Made by a program: the position numbers and the translations under genes. This document shows positions 57,272-64,000 of a stretch of 64,000 nt of DNA, piece after piece. This DNA comes from Oidiodendron maius Zn (Eukaryota > Ascomycota > Leotiomycetes > Myxotrichaceae): contig KN832893.1 in NCBI GenBank assembly GCA_000827325.1, forward strand, positions 453,703 to 517,702. The letters are read 5' to 3'. Below the pieces are notes generated by a model. It worked only from the letters and a program-made list of their open reading frames with translations. It did not search any database and was not told the origin of the DNA. Within the stretch, counting starts at the first letter, position 1. Every line of letters starts with the position of its first letter.

Positions 57272-57556
57272 TGTGACCGCCCAGCCAGGCTAGGGCGGTG
57301 TGGTTGTGGCCAGGATCCGGACGTGGTGGTTGAGGAGGATTGGTGACGGATTAGGACTAGCGGACCGGATCGGCCACCAGCGATTCGCTACGTCCCCTCA
57401 GCACTAGACTTAATCCGGGCCGAGCAGTATTTATACAGTTGATTGTTTATACAGAGAACTTTTCTCTCCTTAGTTTAATTGTCTTTGTCAATACAGCACC
57501 TTAACTGGCCACTGCCTCCCTTCATGAAGCTTATAGTAGCCAGGCTATTATATTAC
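57272..57556 (+). repeat. LTR-like sequence, partly related to the solo LTRs
   Basis: It begins tgtgaccgcc, and its last 90 bp (tctttgtcaatacagcacc ... cctcccttcatgaagctta) align with the 3' end of the solo LTRs at 34.9 and 36.3 kb (tcgtcaatacagcatc ... cctcccttgtgaagctta). The 5' part is longer and different. No matching 5-bp flanks were found. It may be the 5' LTR of the gypsy element that follows, or a separate insertion. Confidence 0.45.
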
Positions 57557-58419
57557 AATTAAACTCACTCTTCTTCTTCTTTACCCTTATAGTTAGTCAA
57601 GGTTAAATACTACTGCTGCTTACTAAGAGCCACTAGATTCAGTCAATCTATAGCTATTCTATACCTTTAATATCACTAGCTCTAACTATATAATCATAAA
57701 ACATGTTGAGAGTATTTCGGTGCAGCCATTGTTGGATATAGCACGTGACTAAAGATACTGTGTCGCATTCTTCAGGAGATATATTACCTTCTGATATATT
57801 GTCTTCTGAAGCAATAGTGTACCTATAGTGTTCCTAATAATATATCCCTCTAGAGAGAACTGTATTACAAACACGAACCAAGGGCCTGAGGCTCAGTAGA
57901 CAGGGAGTCCACACAGAGAACCCTTGGGATTGGCTATAGAAGGGTCATGTGATATACACGGGATTATAGAGATCCTTGGGATCAGGGTAATAATCCAAGT
58001 GATCCAGCTGATCCAGGACAAACAAAGGTTCTATATAAACAACATATATTCCTTAGTAGATAGAAGCTTTATACTTAACTTAAATAAAGTATCTTATTAC
58101 TACTTTAGTAACTTACTAAGTCTATATATTACTTCTTGACTTAACAGTATCCCTGCCTTACCCAACCCGCTTAACAACTTATCTAATACTAGGTATAAGC
58201 TATCGTTATACTTTAAGCACCCTAATCTTAGATACTAATATATTATCGTTATTAAGAAGTCAATATATCTTCCATTAAAGGAGAAAGTTCTACTAGTAAG
58301 CACTAAACAATTAAACTGCTTATAGGATCACTAAATAAAGGCATTAAGATAGAAACACCTCAGGCCTACTCTAGAGAGAAGTCCAAGCTTAAGGGCTTCC
58401 TTATTCAACTGAACTTATA
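57557..58419. other. Non-coding stretch between the LTR-like sequence and gypsy gag
   Basis: No convincing protein segment. A 71-codon frame at 57924-58139 becomes TA-rich and has no family match. It could be the untranslated leader of the gypsy element. Confidence 0.4.
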
Positions 58420-61400
58420 CCTAACCTTCTATACCTAATGTTTTATCTCTTTAACTGAAAGGGTATTATATACTATTACTCTCCTTAAAGGAGAAGCATT
58501 AAACTGGATTAAAGGATTTATATAGGACTACTTTACTAATACTAGCCTATAAAGGCAGGTAACAGCTAAAATAAGGGCAGAGACATACTATATCTTTATA
58601 ACCTTTAAAGGGTTTTTAGAGAGACTTAACTATACCTTTAGAGATTTCAACAAAATCAAACAAGCAGTCAGAAAGATCTAGTCTCTAAAACAAAAGGGAT
58701 CTATAGCTATATATATAGCAGAGTTTAATAGATATTCTATTAAAACAGGATAGAATAATATAGCACTTAAAGACGAATATTATAAAGGACTAAAAGAGGT
58801 TATAAAGGATAAACTATCTAGAGTAGACTTTCCTGATTTATTTAAAGAGTTAACTAAAGATACTATATATATCAACAATCGATTCTATAAAAGGGTCTAG
58901 AAGAGAAGAGGGTTCTATAACCTAACCTCCAAGAAACAGTATAATTATAGAAACCACTATAGCCCTTAACTAATAGAACTTAACACTATATATAGAAAGG
59001 AACTATTACTCTAGGAATAATAGAACTATATAGAGAAGAAATTATACTTCTAATATAGGAAACCTGGTTATATAGTATATAACTATAAGTCTAGAGAAAA
59101 TAAACAAAAAGGACTATATAAAGGTAAGATTAATGCTATAAACTATAGTGGCTACAATAGACTAATAGAATACAATACCTCCTTTATAGGAACAACATTT
59201 AGCCCTTATAAGAAGTTAAGCTTTATAGGAACTTTCAGCACTTAGGTCTATATACTAGCATCCTAATTATCTTCCTTATCCTTAGGGTAGAAGGACTAGG
59301 CTACTCAGACAGAGGAGTTAGTAGAAGCAGACCTGGACAGTAAAGACAACTATAAGCATATTTCATAAAGCCTAGCAGCAATCAATTTTATAGAAACAAA
59401 GGGCAATAATATAAACAGCGATTCTTCAGACACTGAAGACTTAGAGGGCTTACAAGGACAGGTAACCCTAGATCTAGAGCTAAAGAAAGAGCAAATAGAA
59501 TCTGAGGGGATATCCTCCTAAAAGATACCAAATATAACAAGACAGGAAGAAAGGGATATCTATATACTAGCAGGATTAGTATCTATATAGAAGTACCTTA
59601 AAGAGTCTAAAGATAACTTCTATAATATAATAAATCAAATCAAGAAACAATATAAAGATTATAAAGGAAACCTAGTACTATTAATTAATAAGGTAGAAGA
59701 TATTATAGAATCTATAAGGTACTACTATACTAATATAATATATCTGGAACTTATAATTAAGAAACAAATAGAAGAGATAGATAAAGCAGCAGAACTAGAC
59801 ATTAAAAGGAGCTAGTAATACCAAGACAAATTGGCTATAAACATCAACCTCTTACTCTATTTAAGATAAGAATTCAATAGATTAATCAAGAAGAAGAAAC
59901 TTATAGAACAATAGCTAGAGGAATATAGAAAAGCTAAGAATATAGTAAGGACTAATCACCCTTAATATAGAGAACTTACTTAGAGCTTCTACTATACCAA
60001 TAAGTATACAATATATAAATCTAGTAAGGAGAAGACAGGATACTAGCCTAAGAAGAATAGGCTAGTCTACTAGATAAAAATACCCTAAACCTTAGTGACT
60101 TATATTAATAAAGCTAGAATAGAGTCAAAAAACTAGTTAGTATCAATATAAGAAGGCCTATATTAAGGTGCTAGTAAGGCTATAAAAGACTATATAAAGA
60201 ACTAAATATAGTAAGAAAAGAATACTAGATTTTCCTGAATATCCTTATAAAAGGATAAACGCTTAGAGTATTAATAGACTTAGGAATAACAGGTAACTTT
60301 ATTAATATATAAACAGTTATATAAGGGAGGTATTAGGCTTTAGAAAAGAAAGCATTATACTAACTACTCCTTATTAATAGAGGAGAAATCAAATCTAATA
60401 AAGAGATAATAACCTATAAAACCAAGAAATTATTAATAACTATATTAAGGGGGTATACTAAAGATATTCAATTTGATATTATTGCTATAGGTACTTATAA
60501 GGTAATACTTAGTATACCTTGGTTATAATTCTATAACCCCTAAATCAACTAGATAGAGGAATATATTACTATAAACCAATACTAGTATAGAAGTAATAGT
60601 ATAGTATTTAAGGGAAGGATAGGACTTCTACCCTATAAGCAGTTATATATAACTATTAAGGAGGAAGAGGACCTAGTCTAGGCCTCTATACTAAAGCAAA
60701 TTCCAGTAGTATATAAGGAATATAAGCTACTATTCCGAGAAGCACCTGCAAACAAGGCACTTCTAAAGCACTAGCTATAGGATTACAAGATACTTATCAA
60801 GCCTAGAAAAACACCTCCTTTTGGACCACTATACCAGATATCAGAAAAGGAGTTAGAGATTCTTAAGAAATTTATCAATAAGAACCTAGTAAAAGGATTT
60901 ATATAACTATCTATATTATTAGTAGTAAGCCTAGTCCTATTTATACTAAAAAAGAATAGTAACCTATAGCTATATATAGACTATAGACAACTGAACGACA
61001 TTACTATTAAGGATAAGTATATACTACTACTAATCAATAAGTTATATAATAGACTCCAAGGAGCTAAATACTTCACAAGTCTTGATATATAGAGAGTATA
61101 TTATATAATAAGAATAAAGGAGAGCAAGGAATAGAAAACAGTATTCTATACCTACTATAGCCTCTATAAGACTCTAGTTATATAGGAAGGACTAACTAAC
61201 GCTCCTATAACCTATTAGAGAATAATTAATAACTAGCTATATAAATATCTTAATATCTTTATAGTTGCTTACTTGGATAATATCTTTATATTCTTTAAGA
61301 TACTAATCAAGTATATTAAATATATTAAGAAAGTACTAGATAAGATTAAGTAAACAAGACTACTAATTAAACCAGGAAAATACAAGTTTTATAAAAAAGA

Positions 61401-63560
61401 ACTTAAGTTCCTAGGATATATTATTAGAGAAAATAGAATTTAGATAGATAGAGAAAAAGTAAAGGCTATCTTTAAATAGCTAGTCCTATAAACTATTAAA
61501 GAAGTATAATCCTTTTTAGGATTTATTAACTTCTATCAATAATTTATTTAGGATTACTTAAAGGTAACAGTACCCTTAATAGGACTAATAAAAAAGGACT
61601 AAAAATTTATATAGGATAAGACAGCCCAAGAAGCCCTTGATATACTCAAGTATAAATTTATACAAGTATTAATACTTACTATCTTTAACCCAAAACAAAA
61701 AATTATTCTAGAAACAGATATATCTGATTTTGCTATCAGAGCTTGTTTAGGATAAGTTAATAAGCAAAGGAAGTTAAGACTAGTTATATACTATTTATAT
61801 AAACTATCACTAGCCAAGTTGAACTATAATATATATAATAAAGAACTATTAGTAATAATCGTTATATATAAGTAGTAGAGAGTTTACCTTAAAGGATCTA
61901 TATATCAAATATAGATCTAGATAGATTATAAGAACCTTACTTCCTTTACTATAACCAAGATCCTAAACTAAAGACAAGTCTAATAGTCTAAAGCATTATT
62001 AGCCTATAACTTTATTATAGTATATAGGAAAGGATCAGAGAATACTAGAGCTAATACCCTAAGCTAATAATAGGACTATACTAGGAAACCTATAGAAAGG
62101 CCCTAAGCAATATTATAAACTAAGGACAAGGGTATAGAATATAACTATAAACTATTAGCTATAATCTTAGTTATAGAGGATATATAACTAGAGAGAACAA
62201 TCAAGGGTATATACTTAGCAGACAAGAGTATATAAAGAGTTCTGAAGGAACTAACTATAAACTTCCTAGTTGACTACTAGAGTATATTACAATTTAAGGG
62301 CCTTATCTATATCCTAACTAGGATAAGAAAGGATTTTATATAGAAGCAATATATATTCCCTATATATAGACACTAAGGAATTATAAGAACCCTTAAAAGA
62401 CTAGTAAGGGACTACTACTTCCTAGGTATAAGGAAAGAGATAGAGAAGGCAGTAGGGGAATATATCTTATATAATAAAAGTAAGACAAACCAATATACCC
62501 CCTATAGGCTACTATAACTACTACTAACACTAGACAAGGTATAGAAATCCATTACCTTTAATTTTATTATTAAACTCCTACTATTAAAGGAACTAATAAC
62601 TAAAGTTGCCTACAACTTGATATAGGTAATAATAGACAGATTAACCAAATATAGGTATTTTATACCCTATAAGGAAAGCAGTAATACCCTAGAATTAGTA
62701 TATATATTCCTAAGGATTATTCTTAATTAGTATAGACTACTAGAAGAAATAATCTCAGATAGAGACAAGCTGTTTATCTTAAAATTCTAGTAATCTCTTA
62801 TAGTAAGACTAGAAGCAAACTACAAACTGTTAATAGTATTCTACCCTTAAACAGATAGTTAAACAGAATAACTAAACTAAACCTTAAAGCAGTATCTAAA
62901 GAACTATATCAACTATAAACAAAACAATTAGGTAGAATAGCTACTACTAGTACAGTTTGCTTATAATAGTACAAAAAGCAAAGCAACAGAGACTTTACTT
63001 TTCTTTACTAACTTTAGCTATAAACCAGAGGCTTACAGATAGCCAAGAAAAGATAAAGAAAAAGCAGAACTATCTAGAGTATTTATAGATAAGCTATAAT
63101 AACTAAAGGAACAGCTTATAAAAGACATTATATTTAGCTAGTAGCAAACTATAGTAAATACTAATAAAAAGTATAGTATAGGACTTCTACTAAAAGAGAG
63201 GGATAAAGTATACCTACTATAAAGGAATATTAAAACCAAACAACTAAGTAGTAAGCTAGACTTCAAGAAACTAGAACTATTCAAAATTCTAGAAAAGATT
63301 AGACCTATTAATTACAAACTATAGCTACCTAAGAGCTCCAGACTCTACTCTATATTCTATATATCCCTACTAGAACCAGTAAAAGGAGATATACTAGTAG
63401 TAATATAAACCAAACTCTAACCAGAAAACAATCTAGGAGAATATAAGGTCAAGAAAATCCTAGATACTAGAATAACTATAAAGGGTTAGTAAAAGTACTT
63501 AATTAAATAGAAAGGATATAGTTAAACAGACAATTATACTTTATAAAGGGCGATTTTAAT
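58420..63560 (+). mobile_element. Ty3/gypsy chromovirus-type retrotransposon, heavily RIP-mutated
   Basis: Very AT-rich and full of TAG/TAA, but family blocks are readable across frames: a gag-like region near 58600-58900 (FLERLNYTFRDFNKIKQAVR, DFPDLFKELTKD); reverse transcriptase near 60970-61350 (YIDYRQLNDITIKDKYILLL, AKYFTSLDI, IVAYLDNIFIF); RNase H near 61690-61900 (ETDISDFAIRACLG); integrase near 62370-63000 (RDYYFLGIRKEIEKAV, IIDRLTKYRYFIPY, ISDRDKLF, VQFAYNSTKSKATE); and a chromodomain-like tail at 63440-63550 (EYKVKKILDTR ... KYLIK-stop-KGYS). The stops stand at conserved Trp, Gln and Arg positions. No intact frame exceeds about 70 codons. No 3' LTR is recognisable. Confidence 0.88.
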
Positions 63561-63672
63561 TTATACCCTACATTCAACCTTAAACCTCAATATAAAATTA
63601 AATAACTACGAAATCTGGAACTAGCGACCCTGGTTCTACTACCCTTCGAGTCACCTGCGTCCCTCCGGCGTT

Positions 63673-64000
63673 ATGGCGGCTCCAATGGTGGTCGACGACG
63701 GATACGCTGGTCTTGAGCAAAGCGTGCACCACCCACTGGCAGGCGCAAGTATGCATGCGCAGACCCAGCGAAGCAGCGGCGATGAGGGAGAAGGGGGGGC
63801 TGGAGGGTAATCACGAGGATCTCTTGCGACCATTCAAAGACTATGTGATACCAGGTAAAGAGGAGGGCTTTATTGTGATGCTGAGGGAGGTCCTCGCGAC
63901 GCGTCAAAACACGCTAGGAGCCAGCACCGCGACAGAGTTGAACAACCTGCGAACCACCATCGAGACACTGGCAAAAACGGTTAAGGAGGCCCTACCGGGG
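63673..64000 (+). pseudogene. Gag/ORF1-like reading frame, frameshifted and cut by the window end
   Basis: Sequence turns GC-rich at about 63605. An ATG at 63673 opens MAAPMVVDDGYAGLEQSVHH, which ends in a stop just after a run of seven G (63794-63800). In the neighbouring frame a continuous protein follows to the window end: NHEDLLRPFKDYVIPGKEEG, FIVMLREVLATRQNTLGAST, ATELNNLRTTIETLAKTVKE. Removing one G of the run would join the two. The acidic start and the coiled-coil TIETLAKTVKEAL segment resemble gag or LINE ORF1 proteins of fungal retrotransposons. No catalytic domain is visible yet, so this is an inference. It lacks the TAG-rich decay of the adjoining gypsy element. Confidence 0.45.

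Noticed and set aside
63651-63907. Minus-strand frames at the right edge
   Set aside because: The plus strand gives a more protein-like, coiled-coil-bearing frame; the minus frames are Pro/Arg/Leu-rich shadows of GC-rich sequence.

Overview
The window looks like nuclear DNA of a filamentous ascomycete (Pezizomycotina). Protein genes carry short GT-AG introns of about 50-80 nt. The gene content is typically fungal: a Zn2Cys6 regulator, a CFEM seven-helix receptor, a NACHT/STAND protein, an Ayg1-like hydrolase and a fusaric-acid-resistance-like transporter. Retroelements are riddled with TAG/TAA stops of the kind left by repeat-induced point mutation (RIP). I cannot place it to species. All exon junctions were read by eye from splice signals and reading-frame continuity.

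Layout. 1-2.3 kb is the 3' part of a RIP-damaged Ty1/copia polyprotein, followed by a small deaminase gene (2.7-3.2 kb). 4.9-17.5 kb is a compact metabolic island: MFS transporter, Rieske oxygenase of the choline-monooxygenase type, Baeyer-Villiger-type flavin monooxygenase (with one non-canonical splice junction), YjlB-type cupin, sarcosine-oxidase-family FAD oxidase and a Zn2Cys6 regulator. Its enzyme set suggests oxidative breakdown of an N-methylated or quaternary-amine compound, but the substrate is not shown by sequence. 18.5-22.0 kb is a graveyard of broken genes (arylsulfotransferase, an unknown gene, an FAD oxidoreductase). 23-28.6 kb holds an Ayg1-like hydrolase, an inverted-repeat element and a large ArAE-like membrane protein. 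28.9-30.3 kb has BTB- and F-box-like relics, and 30.9-33.8 kb a NACHT protein with minisatellite-like repeats just upstream.

33.8-39.1 kb is AT-rich repeat debris with two solo LTRs of one family in opposite orientation, each with a perfect 5-bp target duplication, and a 15-16 bp minisatellite. 39.1-55.8 kb is a second, looser metabolic region: NmrA-like gene (apparently frameshifted), crotonase with a secretion signal, NTF2/SnoaL-like protein, 3-hydroxyacyl-CoA (carnitine-type) dehydrogenase, CaiB/BaiF CoA-transferase, secreted berberine-bridge-type FAD oxidase and a CFEM seven-helix receptor. CaiB-type transferases and this dehydrogenase family are both known from carnitine chemistry, and Rieske enzymes of the first island type act on choline or carnitine. 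A functional link between the two gene groups is therefore possible, but it is only an inference.

57.3-63.6 kb is an LTR-like stretch and a heavily mutated Ty3/gypsy chromovirus. The last 330 bp switch abruptly to GC-rich sequence that starts a gag/ORF1-like reading frame, broken by a frameshift and cut by the window edge. The metabolic genes thus sit between repeat blocks, a layout common in accessory parts of fungal genomes.
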